From PFJX01 sp963713085 (lineage in GTDB: Bacteria; Pseudomonadota; Gammaproteobacteria; Burkholderiales; Thiobacillaceae): DNA of 64,000 nt. The translations under genes and the position numbers were made by a program. Positions 34,722-44,023 of this stretch are shown here, piece by piece. The DNA lies in NCBI GenBank assembly GCA_963713085.1, contig CAVQKQ010000025.1:33253-97252 (forward strand), written 5' to 3'. How positions within the stretch are numbered: the stretch's first letter is position 1; every line of letters begins with the position of its first letter. Below the pieces are notes generated by a model. It was not told the origin of the DNA. It was given only the letters and a program-made list of their open reading frames with translations, and did no database searches.

Positions 34722-37370
34722 ATGAATGTTGAACAGTTCGCCACTGAACTCAAGGTCGATCCCGCGCTGCTGGTCAAGCAGCTCCAATCCGCTGGGGTGA
34801 TCGTCAAGGGGGTCTCGGACGCCCTTTCCGACCAGGACAAGGCCCGCCTGCTGGATTACCTGCGCGGCAAGCACGGCGCCCAGCCGCCCAAGACCAAGAT
34901 CACGCTGACCCGCAAGCAATCCAGCGAAATCAAGACTGCGGACAGTGCCGGCCGGACCCGCACCGTCCAGGTGGAGGTGCGCAAGAAGCGCGTCCTGGTG
35001 AAGCGGGAAGGCGCCACAACCGAGGCCCCCCAGGAAGCCCCGGTGGAGGCGCCACCAACCGAGGTCATGGAAGCGCCCGTTGCCGCGCCGGCGGAGGCCA
35101 CACCCGAGGTGGCGGCAGAGCACGCCGGAGGACCGGAAGTGATCGCCGAGTCCATGGCCAAGGAGCCCGACCAGGAAGTTTCGGCGCCCGAAGCCGAGGC
35201 CGCACCGGCGCCCGCACCTTTTGTATTGAGCGACGAAGAGCGACAGGCGCGCCAGCAGGAAGCGGAACGCCAGGCGAAATTGCGCGCCATCCAGGAGGCC
35301 GAGCTGAAGGTCAAACAGGACCGGGAAGTCGCGCGCCGTACTGCCGAGGAGGCCGCCAAGGCGCGTGCCGCCCAACCCACTGCCGAGCCCAAGGCCGCAG
35401 AGGCTAAACCGGTCGAGATCAAGCCCACGGTCAAACCCACCGTCAAGCCCAAGGCGGAAAAGGGCGCCGCCAAGAAGGGCCGGGAGGAAACCCCACTCGG
35501 CAAGCGTGGCGGTCTGAAGACCCGGGGCGCGGTGGACGGCGATGGCTGGCGCGCCCGCAAGGGGCGTCACAAGTCAGAGCAGGAGTCGGCCCCGGCAATG
35601 CCGCAGGAGCCGGTGGTTAGGGAAGTGCTGGTGCCGGAGACCATCTCCGTGGCCGACTTGGCCCACAAAATGTCGGTGAAGGCCGCCGAGGTGATCAAGG
35701 TCCTGATGAAGATGGGGTCCATGGTCACCATCAACCAGGTGCTGGACCAGGATACCGCCATGATCCTGGTGGAGGAGATGGGCCACATCGCCAAGCCCGC
35801 GCCCACCGACAGTCCGGAGGCCTATCTTGCAGACGAGGGCACGGCCAGGGAAGTAGTGCTCCTGCCGCGCGCCCCGGTGGTGACGGTGATGGGCCACGTG
35901 GACCACGGCAAGACCTCGCTGCTGGACCGAATCCGGCGTGCCCGGGTGGCCGCCGGCGAGGCGGGCGGCATTACCCAACATATCGGTGCCTACCACGTGG
36001 AAACGCCCAAGGGCATGGTTACCTTCCTGGATACCCCGGGCCACGAGGCGTTTACCGCCATGCGGGCGCGGGGCGCCAAGGTTACCGACCTGGTGATCCT
36101 GGTGGTGGCGGCGGACGACGGCGTCATGCCCCAGACCCGGGAGGCGATCCACCATGCCAAGGCCGGCAACGTGCCGGTGATCGTGGCGGTTAACAAGGTG
36201 GACAAGCCTGAGGCCAACCCGGAAAAGATTCGCCAGGAGGTCTCCAACGAGGGCGTGGTGCCGGAGGAATGGGGCGGCGACGCCATGTTCGTGGATGTGT
36301 CCGCCAAGACCGGCCAGGGCATCGACAACCTGCTGGATGCCATCCTGCTGCAATCCGAGGTGCTGGAACTGAAGGCCCCGGTGGATGCACTGGCCAAAGG
36401 CGTGGTGGTGGAATCCCGCCTGGACAAGGGTCGCGGCCCGGTGGCCACGGTGCTGGTTCAGTCCGGCACCTTGAAGCGCGGCGACGTGATCCTGGCAGGT
36501 TCCGTGTTCGGTCGGGTGCGCGCCATGCTCGACGAGGACGGCAAGCAGATCAACGAGGCCGGTCCCGCCATCCCGGTGGAGATCCAGGGCCTCTCGGATG
36601 TGCCGGGCGCCGGCGAGGATGTACTGGTGTTGACGGACGAGCGCAAGGCGCGGGAGATCGCTTTGTTCCGCCAGGGCAAGTTCCGCGACGTTAAGCTGGC
36701 GCGCCAGCAGGCCGCCAAGCTGGAGAACATGTTCGACCAAATGGCCGAGGGCGAGGTGCAGACCCTGCCCCTGATCCTGAAGGCCGACGTGCAAGGCTCC
36801 TACGAGGGCCTGGCCCATGCCCTGGCCAAGCTCTCTACGCCGGAGGTCAAGGTCAACATCATCCACGCAGCGGTGGGTGCCGTGTCCGAATCCGACGTCA
36901 ACCTGGCCATCGCCTCCAAGGCTGTGATCATCGGCTTCAACGTGCGTGCCGATGCCCAGGCCCGAAAGCTGGCCGAGTCCGCGGATGTGGACCTGCGTTA
37001 CTACAACATCATCTATGAAGCGGTGGACGACGTTAAGGCGGCGCTGGGCGGCATGCTCTCCCCGGAGAAGAAGGAAAGCACGCTGGGCCTGGCGGAGATC
37101 CGCCAGGTGTTCCGCATTACCAAGGTTGGTACGGTGGCCGGCTGCTACGTGCTGGACGGCTTGCTCAAGCGTTCCGCTAGGGTGCGGGTGCTGCGCGACA
37201 ACGTGGTGGTCCACGACGGCGAACTGGAGTCCCTCAAGCGCTTCAAGGATGATGTGAAGGAGGTCAAGGCCGGCTTCGAATGCGGCCTGAATCTGAAGAA
37301 CTTCAACGAAATCCAGGAAGGTGATCAGCTCGAGTGCTACGAGATCGTCGAAGTGGCTCGAACGCTGTAA
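34722..37370 (+). CDS. infB: Translation initiation factor IF-2
   Basis: 882 residues. The IF2 N-terminal domain is followed by a long Ala/Glu/Pro/Lys-rich linker (about 95-270) with repeats such as KPTVKPTVKPKAEK, then the second IF2_N fold and the GTPase with G1 GHVDHGKTS, G3 DTPGHEAF and G4 NKVDKPEA. It places initiator tRNA on the ribosome. It starts 16 bases after nusA. Full length and in one frame. Confidence 0.97.
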   Translation: MNVEQFATELKVDPALLVKQLQSAGVIVKGVSDALSDQDKARLLDYLRGKHGAQPPKTKITLTRKQSSEIKTADSAGRTRTVQVEVRKKRVLVKREGATTEAPQEAPVEAPPTEVMEAPVAAPAEATPEVAAEHAGGPEVIAESMAKEPDQEVSAPEAEAAPAPAPFVLSDEERQARQQEAERQAKLRAIQEAELKVKQDREVARRTAEEAAKARAAQPTAEPKAAEAKPVEIKPTVKPTVKPKAEKGAAKKGREETPLGKRGGLKTRGAVDGDGWRARKGRHKSEQESAPAMPQEPVVREVLVPETISVADLAHKMSVKAAEVIKVLMKMGSMVTINQVLDQDTAMILVEEMGHIAKPAPTDSPEAYLADEGTAREVVLLPRAPVVTVMGHVDHGKTSLLDRIRRARVAAGEAGGITQHIGAYHVETPKGMVTFLDTPGHEAFTAMRARGAKVTDLVILVVAADDGVMPQTREAIHHAKAGNVPVIVAVNKVDKPEANPEKIRQEVSNEGVVPEEWGGDAMFVDVSAKTGQGIDNLLDAILLQSEVLELKAPVDALAKGVVVESRLDKGRGPVATVLVQSGTLKRGDVILAGSVFGRVRAMLDEDGKQINEAGPAIPVEIQGLSDVPGAGEDVLVLTDERKAREIALFRQGKFRDVKLARQQAAKLENMFDQMAEGEVQTLPLILKADVQGSYEGLAHALAKLSTPEVKVNIIHAAVGAVSESDVNLAIASKAVIIGFNVRADAQARKLAESADVDLRYYNIIYEAVDDVKAALGGMLSPEKKESTLGLAEIRQVFRITKVGTVAGCYVLDGLLKRSARVRVLRDNVVVHDGELESLKRFKDDVKEVKAGFECGLNLKNFNEIQEGDQLECYEIVEVARTL

Positions 37371-37440
37371 CTTTCAAAGCGAGGCCCCGGGTTCTGAGAG
37401 GCAAGCAATACTTGCCACCGGACCGGGGCGACCGGTCCGA

Positions 37441-37821
37441 ATGAACCCATCCAACCCCCGTTCCCGCCGCGTGGCCGAGCAGATCCGTCAGGAATTGGCG
37501 GATATCCTCCGCCGCGAGATGAAAGACCCCCGTGTGACCGGGGTGACCTTCACCGCCGTAGACGTGACCTCCGACCTGGAACATGCCAAGGTCTGGTTCA
37601 CCGTGTTCGGGGATGAGCATGATGCCGCGCGCCAGGGCTTGACCCGCGCCGCCGGTTTCCTGCGCACGGAGTTGGCCCACCGCATGCGCATGCGCACCGT
37701 GCCGAAGCTCAATTTTCTCTATGATGAATCGGTGGCCCGGGGTGCCCATCTTTCCCAGCTTATCGACGAGGCGGTCGAGCAGGACCGCAAACATCACCCG
37801 GATGATGAAACGCAGGATTGA
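37441..37821 (+). CDS. rbfA: Ribosome-binding factor RbfA
   Basis: 126 residues, KH-like fold. RSRRVAEQIRQELADILRREMKDPR and VWFTVFGDE are typical. It binds the 5' domain of 16S rRNA during cold and general 30S maturation. ATG 37441 follows GGACCGGGGCGACC; the longer frame reaching back to 37321 lies in infB. It overlaps truB by 20 bases. Confidence 0.93.
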   Translation: MNPSNPRSRRVAEQIRQELADILRREMKDPRVTGVTFTAVDVTSDLEHAKVWFTVFGDEHDAARQGLTRAAGFLRTELAHRMRMRTVPKLNFLYDESVARGAHLSQLIDEAVEQDRKHHPDDETQD

Positions 37822-38689
37822 CGGCGTCCTGCTCCTGGACAAGCCCGTCGGTCTGACCTCCAATGCCGCGTTGCAGCAGGTCAAGCGGCTCTACCGGGCC
37901 GAAAAGGCCGGCCATACCGGCACGCTGGACCCCTTCGCCACCGGCCTTCTGCCGCTGTGCCTGGGCGAGGCCACCAAGTTTTCCCAATTTCTCCTGGATG
38001 CCGACAAGATCTATCTGGCCGAGGTGGCCCTGGGCGTGCGTACGTCCAGCGGAGACCGGGACGGAGAGGTGATCGCGCGCCGGCCGGTACGGGTGGACAA
38101 AGATCGGTTGCGCCAAGCCCTTACCAGGTTCACCGGGGATATCGAGCAGGTGCCGCCCATGCATTCCGCCCTCAAGCATGCCGGCCGCCCGTTGTACGAA
38201 TACGCCCGTCAGGGGGTGGAGATCGAGCGCAAGGCCCGCCGGGTGCGGGTCCATGAACTGGAATTGACCGCCTTCGCCGATGTCACCTGCGGTTTGAGGG
38301 TACGTTGCAGCAAGGGCTTCTACGTGCGCGCCCTGGCCGATGACCTGGGAGAGGTGCTGGGGTGCGGCGCCCATCTCTCGGGACTGCGGCGCCTGGCCTC
38401 GGGCAGCTTCCATATAGACCAGGCGCTTACTTTGGAAGCGCTGGCCGAACTGGACGAGTCGCAGCGGGATGCCGCGCTGCTGCCACCTGACGCGCCCATC
38501 ATGGACCTGTCTGCCTTGACCCTGGATTTGGAGGCCGCGTGGCAGCTCTGCCACGGTCAGCCGATATGGCAACCCCGGCTGGTGGTTGCCCAACAATACC
38601 GGGTGTACGGCCCGGACGATCGGTTTCTCGGGGTGGTGGAAGTCAACCAGGACGGCAAGGCTGCGCCCAAACGTCTGTTGGCGGCCTGA
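37802..38689 (+). CDS. truB: tRNA pseudouridine(55) synthase TruB
   Basis: 295 residues (ATG 37802; ATG 37805 is equally possible). The motif GTLDPFATGLLPL carries the catalytic Asp, and LLLDKPVGLTSN is the N-terminal signature. The C-terminal PUA-like region includes DDRFLGVVEV. It makes pseudouridine-55 in tRNA. The start lies inside rbfA, implying coupled translation. Confidence 0.95.
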   Translation: MMKRRIDGVLLLDKPVGLTSNAALQQVKRLYRAEKAGHTGTLDPFATGLLPLCLGEATKFSQFLLDADKIYLAEVALGVRTSSGDRDGEVIARRPVRVDKDRLRQALTRFTGDIEQVPPMHSALKHAGRPLYEYARQGVEIERKARRVRVHELELTAFADVTCGLRVRCSKGFYVRALADDLGEVLGCGAHLSGLRRLASGSFHIDQALTLEALAELDESQRDAALLPPDAPIMDLSALTLDLEAAWQLCHGQPIWQPRLVVAQQYRVYGPDDRFLGVVEVNQDGKAAPKRLLAA

Positions 38690-38751
38690 ATGGATGGTGA
38701 CTTGTTCACGGTTTTCACCGCCGGACGAACCATCCCACTTCCATGAATTAC

Positions 38752-38781
38752 TTGAGGAATACATCGCCACGCGAGTAAAAT
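38752..38781 (+). promoter_or_regulatory. Candidate rpsO promoter
   Basis: TTGAGG (38752-38757) and TAAAAT (38776-38781) are 18 bases apart; a start near 38788 would give a roughly 20-base leader before the rpsO ATG at 38807. The ribosome site is GGAGCAAG. Confidence 0.5.
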
Positions 38782-38806
38782 GCGCGTTTTTCGTTGGAGC
38801 AAGTCA

Positions 38807-39076
38807 ATGGCTATCACCACCACCCAGAAGGCGCAGATCGTCAAGGATCATCAACGCGCCACCGGCGATACCGGGTCCCCTGAAGTCCAGGTCGCCCTGT
38901 TGACCGCCCGCATCAACGGCCTGACCGACCACTTCAAGGTCAACGCCAAGGATCACCACTCCCGCCGCGGCCTGCTCAAGATGGTCAGCCGCCGCCGCCG
39001 TCTGTTGGATTACCTCAAGGGCAAGAGCGCCGAAAGCTACACCCAATTGATCCAGCGTCTGGGTCTGCGTAAGTAA
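38807..39076 (+). CDS. rpsO: 30S ribosomal protein S15
   Basis: 89 residues, the exact usual length. MAITTTQKAQIVKDHQRATGDTGSPEVQV and DHHSRRGLLKMVSRRRRLLDYLK are typical S15. It binds 16S rRNA and bridges the subunits. ATG 38807 removes nine residues of a longer frame that have no similarity. rpsO-pnp is a conserved pair. Confidence 0.97.
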   Translation: MAITTTQKAQIVKDHQRATGDTGSPEVQVALLTARINGLTDHFKVNAKDHHSRRGLLKMVSRRRRLLDYLKGKSAESYTQLIQRLGLRK

Positions 39077-39089
39077 CAGCCGCGTTTGC

Positions 39090-39108
39090 CCATCCGCTAC
39101 ACGGATGG
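39090..39108 (+). other. Hairpin between rpsO and pnp
   Basis: CCATCCG (39090-39096) pairs with CGGATGG (39102-39108) round CTACA, with no T-run after it. In enterobacteria the rpsO-pnp gap has an RNase III processing hairpin by which PNPase limits its own synthesis; this could be the counterpart, but the stem is short. The remaining gap to pnp holds no gene. Confidence 0.4.
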
Positions 39109-39201
39109 TTCCTGCCCATGTCGACCGCGTGTCGTTTTGCCGGATCGACGTCGGGTAGTCCATGAAGTGTTAATGCCAAAGAATCTTAGGAAGAGAGCAG
39201 C

Positions 39202-41325
39202 GTGAATCCGGTCAAGAAGACATTTCAGTACGGTCGCCACCAAGTCATCCTGGAGACGGGGGAAATTGCCCGCCAGGCCAACGGCGCGGTTGTCGTCAAC
39301 ATGGATGACACCGTGGTGCTGGTCACCGTGGTGGCAAAGAACGAAGTCAAACCCGGCCAGGATTTTTTCCCGCTGACAGTTGATTACCAGGAAAAGGCCT
39401 ATGCCGCCGGACGCATCCCCGGAGGCTTCCTGAAGCGCGAAAGCCGCCCTTCCGAAAAGGAGACCCTGGTCTCCCGCCTGATCGACCGTCCCATCCGCCC
39501 TCTGTTCCCCGACGGTTTCTTCAATGAAGTCCAAGTCATCGCCACGGTGATGTCCGCCAATCCGGAAGTGGATTCCGACATCCCCGCCCTGCTGGGCGCC
39601 TCCGCCGCCCTGGCCTTGTCCGGCCTGCCGTTCGACGGCCCGGTGGGTGCCGCCCGGGTCGCTTATATCGACGGCCAATATGTCCTCAATCCCACCATGA
39701 CCGAGCTGCAAAGTTCCAAGCTGAACCTGGTGGTGGCGGGTACCGAGAGCGCCGTGCTGATGGTGGAATCCGAGGCCGATCAGTTGCCGGAAGACGTGAT
39801 GCTGGGCGCGGTGATGTATGGCCACGAGCAGATGCAGGCCGCCATCGACGCCATCAACGAACTGGCCGACGAAGCCGGCAACGAGCCCCTGGACTGGGCC
39901 GCGCCCGAGACCGACACGGCCCTCCTGGAGCGCATGGCCGCCCTCTGCTCGGAGCCCCTCTCCGCCGCCTATTCCATCAAGCAGAAGCAGGCCCGCATGA
40001 CCGAGGTGGATGCCATCCGCAGCCGCGTGTTTGCCGAGATGATCACGGCCGACATGGATACCACTCAGGCAAATGTCATCAAGGACATGTTCCATGCCCT
40101 GGAAGCCAAGGTGGTGCGGGGGCGCATCCTGGCCGGTGAACCCCGCATCGACGGTCGCGATACCCGCACCGTTCGTCCAATTACCATCCGCACCGGCGTG
40201 ATGCCCAGGACCCATGGTTCCGCACTGTTCACCCGTGGCGAGACCCAGGCCCTGGTGGTCGCCACCCTGGGCACCGGCCGCGACGAGCAGACCGTGGAAG
40301 CCCTCACCGGCGGCTACAGCGAGCACTTCATGCTCCACTACAACATGCCCCCCTACGCCACCGGCGAGACCGGTCGGGTGGGCAGCCCCAAGCGCCGGGA
40401 GATCGGCCACGGCCGTCTGGCCAAGCGCGCTCTGGCGGCATGCCTGCCCCCCAAGGAAGAGTTCGGCTATACCGTGCGCGTGGTGTCCGAGATCACCGAA
40501 TCCAACGGTTCCAGTTCCATGGCCTCGGTCTGCGGCGGCAGCCTGGCCCTGATGGATGCCGGAGTTCCCATGAAGGACCACGTGGCTGGCATCGCCATGG
40601 GACTGATCAAGGAAGGCAACCGCTTCGCCGTATTGACCGACATCCTGGGCGACGAGGATCACCTGGGTGACATGGACTTCAAGGTGGCAGGCACGGTCAA
40701 TGGCGTGAACGCCCTGCAGATGGATATCAAGATCCAGGGCATCACCAGGGAGATTATGCAGGTGGCCCTGACCCAGGCCCGTGAGGCCCGCATGCACATC
40801 CTGGGCATCATGCAGCAGGCCGAGTCCGGCCCCCACGAGATGAGCCAATATGCGCCGCGCATCATCACCATGAAGATCAACCCGGAGAAGATCCGCGACG
40901 TGATCGGCAAGGGCGGCGCCACCATCCGCGCGTTGACCGAGGAGACCGGTACCCAGATCGACATCACCGATGACGGCACCGTAAAGATCGCCTGCACCAG
41001 CACCGAGTCCGGCGAAATGGCCAAGAAGCGCATCGAGGACATCACCGCCGAGGTCGAAGTGGGCCGGGTCTATGACGGTACCGTGCTGAAGATTCTGGAC
41101 TTCGGCGCCATCGTCAACGTGCTGCCCGGCAAGGACGGCCTGCTGCACATCTCCCAGATTGCGCACCAGCGGGTCAACACCGTGTCGGATCATCTCAAGG
41201 AAGGCCAGGCGGTTCAGGTCAAGGTGCTGGAAACCGACGAGAAAGGCCGTATGCGCTTGTCCATGAAGGCCCTGGTGGAGCAGCCGGCCCCCGTCGAGAC
41301 TCCCGCCGCGCCGACCGCAGAGTAA
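39202..41325 (+). CDS. pnp: Polyribonucleotide nucleotidyltransferase (PNPase)
   Basis: 707 residues starting at GTG 39202 (ribosome site GGAAGAGAG). Two RNase PH domains are seen (GRIPGGFLKRESRPSE and RSRVFAEMI ... HGSALFTRGETQ), then a KH domain (IRDVIGKGGATIRALTEETG) and an S1 domain (VGRVYDGTVLKILDFGAIVN). It degrades RNA 3'-5' using phosphate and works in the degradosome. A strong terminator follows. Confidence 0.97.
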   Translation: MNPVKKTFQYGRHQVILETGEIARQANGAVVVNMDDTVVLVTVVAKNEVKPGQDFFPLTVDYQEKAYAAGRIPGGFLKRESRPSEKETLVSRLIDRPIRPLFPDGFFNEVQVIATVMSANPEVDSDIPALLGASAALALSGLPFDGPVGAARVAYIDGQYVLNPTMTELQSSKLNLVVAGTESAVLMVESEADQLPEDVMLGAVMYGHEQMQAAIDAINELADEAGNEPLDWAAPETDTALLERMAALCSEPLSAAYSIKQKQARMTEVDAIRSRVFAEMITADMDTTQANVIKDMFHALEAKVVRGRILAGEPRIDGRDTRTVRPITIRTGVMPRTHGSALFTRGETQALVVATLGTGRDEQTVEALTGGYSEHFMLHYNMPPYATGETGRVGSPKRREIGHGRLAKRALAACLPPKEEFGYTVRVVSEITESNGSSSMASVCGGSLALMDAGVPMKDHVAGIAMGLIKEGNRFAVLTDILGDEDHLGDMDFKVAGTVNGVNALQMDIKIQGITREIMQVALTQAREARMHILGIMQQAESGPHEMSQYAPRIITMKINPEKIRDVIGKGGATIRALTEETGTQIDITDDGTVKIACTSTESGEMAKKRIEDITAEVEVGRVYDGTVLKILDFGAIVNVLPGKDGLLHISQIAHQRVNTVSDHLKEGQAVQVKVLETDEKGRMRLSMKALVEQPAPVETPAAPTAE

Positions 41326-41344
41326 ACCCAGGCGGGTAGTAATG

Positions 41345-41371
41345 AAAAAGCGGCCCATCGGCCGCTTTTTT
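41345..41371 (+). terminator. Rho-independent terminator after pnp
   Basis: The 11-bp arms AAAAAGCGGCC and GGCCGCTTTTT surround CATC and end in a T-run. It closes the rimP-to-pnp region; it also faces the opposite-strand gene at 41398-41859 and may act on both. Confidence 0.88.
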
Positions 41372-41397
41372 CTTGATGTCGCCAGTCGCCCCTGCTA

Positions 41398-41859
41398 TCA
41401 GTCCGCGCCGATGAGATCCAGGAAACCCTGCCACCAGCGCCGGCGGTTCTGGGGAACGAAATGACTTGGCGTCAAATCCGTGGGTGGCATTTTTGACATG
41501 ACCCAGCCCGGCAGAATGCGGTGCTTGCTGGAACCGCAGGATGTGCCCAGGTGATTGGGGTCGTAGATCTTGATCAGGCGGGGATTATTCAGATCATCGG
41601 CATAGACGATGCCGCAATAGTCCTCGTGATGTTCCTTACGCAGGAGCACGTCGATTTCCTTGACGAAGGCGGATACGTGTTCCGCGTCGGCGGGCACCTC
41701 GGGGCGTTCCTCTCCGACCGCGTAGAGATACCAGCCCGAGGTCGGGTCCAGGCGCTCCCAAAACGTGGTCAGCTGTTTCCAGGACAACAGGCTGTAGAGG
41801 GTGCCATCGAACAGGGCATCGAATTCGGATTCGGAATACTGAAGGGCTGTCGCTTCCAT
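41398..41859 (-). CDS. Hypothetical protein (conserved-looking, no family assigned)
   Basis: 153 residues, soluble, no signal. The sequence has aromatic/acidic stretches (FWERLDPTSGWYLYAVGEE; EHHEDYCGIVYADDLNNPRLIKIYDP) and a Trp/Arg-rich C-terminus (NRRRWWQGFLDL). I do not recognise a domain. The length and steady codon use support a real gene. It is divergent from the CbbY-type gene (81 bases apart) and convergent with pnp. Confidence 0.6.
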   Translation of the reverse strand: MEATALQYSESEFDALFDGTLYSLLSWKQLTTFWERLDPTSGWYLYAVGEERPEVPADAEHVSAFVKEIDVLLRKEHHEDYCGIVYADDLNNPRLIKIYDPNHLGTSCGSSKHRILPGWVMSKMPPTDLTPSHFVPQNRRRWWQGFLDLIGAD

Positions 41860-41939
41860 GAAGTTGTCCGCCTCGATGTGAGAAAGCTATTGTAACTGCA
41901 CATTTGCGTCTGAAAAACCACTGTCATATGAGGAAGAAA

Positions 41940-42701
41940 ATGATCAAGGCACTGTTGTTCGATGTGGATGGAACCATGGCCGATACCGAACGGGACGGGC
42001 ATCGGCCCGCTTTCAATGCCGCCTTCCGCGAATTCGGCATGGACTGGAATTGGGACGTGTCCCTGTATGGCCAGCTGCTTGCCGTGACCGGCGGCAAGGA
42101 GCGCATGAAATACTACGTCGAGAGGTTTCGCCCTGATTACGCCAAGCCCGCGAATTTTGATGATTTGGTGGCGGATTTGCACAAGGCCAAGACACGCCAC
42201 TACACCCGGATGCTGGCGGAGGGGGGGATCCCCTTGCGTCCCGGCGTCAAGCGCTTGCTGGAAGAGTCCCGCGGGGCTGGGTTGATACTGGGAGTAGCCA
42301 CCACCACCACTCCGGACAACGTCACCGCACTGCTGCGCCATAGCCTGGCCGCGGACGGGCCCGACTGGTTCCGGGTCATCGCCGCCGGCGATATCGTGCC
42401 GGCCAAGAAACCAGCGCCGGATATCTATGTCTGGGCCATGGTGCAGTTGGGGCTTGCGCCCGAGGAGTGCCTGGCCTTCGAGGATTCCGAGAATGGCATC
42501 CTTGCCTCCCGCGGGGCGGGGCTCAGGACCATTGTCACGGTGAACGATTACACCCGCGACCATGACTTCAGCGGCGCCCTGGCGGTGCTGTCCGACCTGG
42601 GTGAGCCGGACGCGCCTTACCGTCGGATGGATCGCGAGGAGTCCGGTGTGGTGGATCTGGAGCGGATCCGCGCCTGGCTTTCAGAAGTAGTGGGTGACTA
42701 G
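41940..42701 (+). CDS. HAD-superfamily phosphatase, CbbY-like
   Basis: 253 residues. HAD motif I is LLFDVDGTMADTE, motif II is in VATTTT, and motifs III/IV are in PAKKPAPDIYVWA and FEDSENGI. This is the CbbY/phosphoglycolate or xylulose-bisphosphate phosphatase group; CbbY hydrolyses a misfire product of RuBisCO. No cbb genes are in the window, so a CO2-fixation role is unsupported here. The start is ATG 41940, just after GAGGAAGAAA; ATG 41928 is possible. It overlaps folD by 4 bases at the 3' ends. Confidence 0.82.
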   Translation: MIKALLFDVDGTMADTERDGHRPAFNAAFREFGMDWNWDVSLYGQLLAVTGGKERMKYYVERFRPDYAKPANFDDLVADLHKAKTRHYTRMLAEGGIPLRPGVKRLLEESRGAGLILGVATTTTPDNVTALLRHSLAADGPDWFRVIAAGDIVPAKKPAPDIYVWAMVQLGLAPEECLAFEDSENGILASRGAGLRTIVTVNDYTRDHDFSGALAVLSDLGEPDAPYRRMDREESGVVDLERIRAWLSEVVGD

Positions 42702-43550
42702 GGCTGATGCCGCTGGGCGGCCTCCAGCGTATTCTGGAGCAGGGTTGCCACGGTCATGGGGCCTACGCCGCCAGGGACCGGGGAGATCCAGGCGGCCTTC
42801 AGCTTGGCGGATTCGAACTCCACGTCCCCGGCCAGTCGGCCATCCGGGAGGCGGTTGATGCCGATGTCGATGACGATGGCCCCCTCCTTGATCCAATCGC
42901 CTTTCACCATCTCCGGCTTGCCGACCGCCGCCACTACGATGTCGGCCTGTCCCACGTGGCCGGCCAGGTCACGGGTGGAGGAATGGCACACAGTTACCGT
43001 GCATCCCGCCAACAGCAGTTCCAGGGCCATGGGTCGGCCCACGTGGTTGGACGCTCCCACCACCACGGCATGCTTGCCGCGCAGTTGCTCGCCGCTGGCC
43101 TCCAGCAATTTCATCACGCCATAAGGCGTACACGAACGCAGCGTGGGCATGCGCACCGCCAGGCGGCCGATGTTGTATGGATGGAAGCCATCCACGTCCT
43201 TGTCCGGGCGGATCGCCTCCACCACGGTTTCATCGCTGATATGGGGGGAGGGGGGCCTGGACCAGGATGCCGTCCACCGTGGGGTCTTCATTCAGGCGGG
43301 TGATCAGGGCCAGCAATTCCTCCTGGCCGGTGCTGGCTGGCAGGTCATGGGAGATGGACAGCACGCCCGAGGTTTCGCAGGCCCTGCGCTTGTTCCGTAC
43401 ATAGATGCTGGAAGCGGGGTCATCGCCCAGCAGGATCACCGCCAGGCCGGGAATGCGCCGGCCGGCGGCGACCCGCTCGACCACTTGGCGTTTGATATCC
43501 AGAAGCAGGGCGTCAGCGATGGATTTGCCGTCAAGGATGCGAGCAGTCAT
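42698..43550 (-). CDS. folD: Bifunctional methylenetetrahydrofolate dehydrogenase/cyclohydrolase FolD (frameshifted as written)
   Basis: From ATG 43550 (MTARILDGKSIADALL) the first part reads GLAVILLGDDPASSIYVRNK to VDGILVQAPLPP. In the C-run (G-run on the given strand, 43243-43248) the frame changes, and the remainder reads HISDETVVEAIRPDKDVDGFHP, then VVVGASNHVGRPMALELL to the stop at 42698. The conserved LPxPxHI-like join would need two more C, giving 284 residues, the normal length. It interconverts one-carbon folates with NADP. A homopolymer error is likelier than loss of this essential gene. Confidence 0.88.
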
Positions 43551-43647
43551 GAGCGGAATGGCCTTGTTCAAAACCCGTCTATTCTAGCCAACCGTCGTAT
43601 GGCCAGCGTTGCTTTTTCCCCTGCGGACGGTTATATTCTCGCCCCTT

Positions 43648-43724
<77 letters not shown>

Positions 43725-43781
43725 GATTACCCAACCGAATGCGCATGCCGGACTGCAATCTCTTGAATGCCCGCGGGACCA

Positions 43782-43858
43782 CTGCCCGTAGCTCAATTGG
43801 ATAGAGCACCAGCCTTCTAAGCTGGGGGTTACAGGTTCGATCCCTGTCGGGCAGGCCA
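43782..43858 (+). tRNA. tRNA-Arg (anticodon TCT)
   Basis: 77 bases. Acceptor CTGCCCG/CGGGCAG, D stem GCTC/GAGC, anticodon stem CCAGC/GCTGG with loop CTTCTAA, T stem ACAGG/CCTGT, discriminator G and encoded CCA. Confidence 0.97.
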
Positions 43859-43869
43859 GTTTTCTCGGT

Positions 43870-43946
43870 GGCGGTGGTAGCTCAGTTGGTAGAGCACTGG
43901 ATTGTGGCTCCAGGTGTCGTGGGTTCGATTCCCATCCATCGCCCCA
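43870..43946 (+). tRNA. tRNA-His (anticodon GTG)
   Basis: 77 bases. Acceptor GCGGTGG/CCATCGC with the extra G(-1) at 43870 opposite C73, the identity mark of tRNA-His. Anticodon stem CTGGA/TCCAG with GTG, T stem GTGGG/CCCAT, encoded CCA. Confidence 0.97.
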
Positions 43947-44023
43947 CCCTTACTTCTAGCCTGACATTTTGAGTAATGTCAATGCAGCCCGTAGTCCCGA
44001 TATTCAATTTCCGAAGACAGAAT

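Noticed and set aside
35574..37214. 546-residue open frame antisense to infB
   Set aside because: Shadow frame opposite the IF-2 GTPase; no recognisable motif.
41940..42701. Carbon-fixation (cbb) locus
   Set aside because: Only a CbbY-like phosphatase is present; no RuBisCO or other Calvin-cycle gene is in the window.
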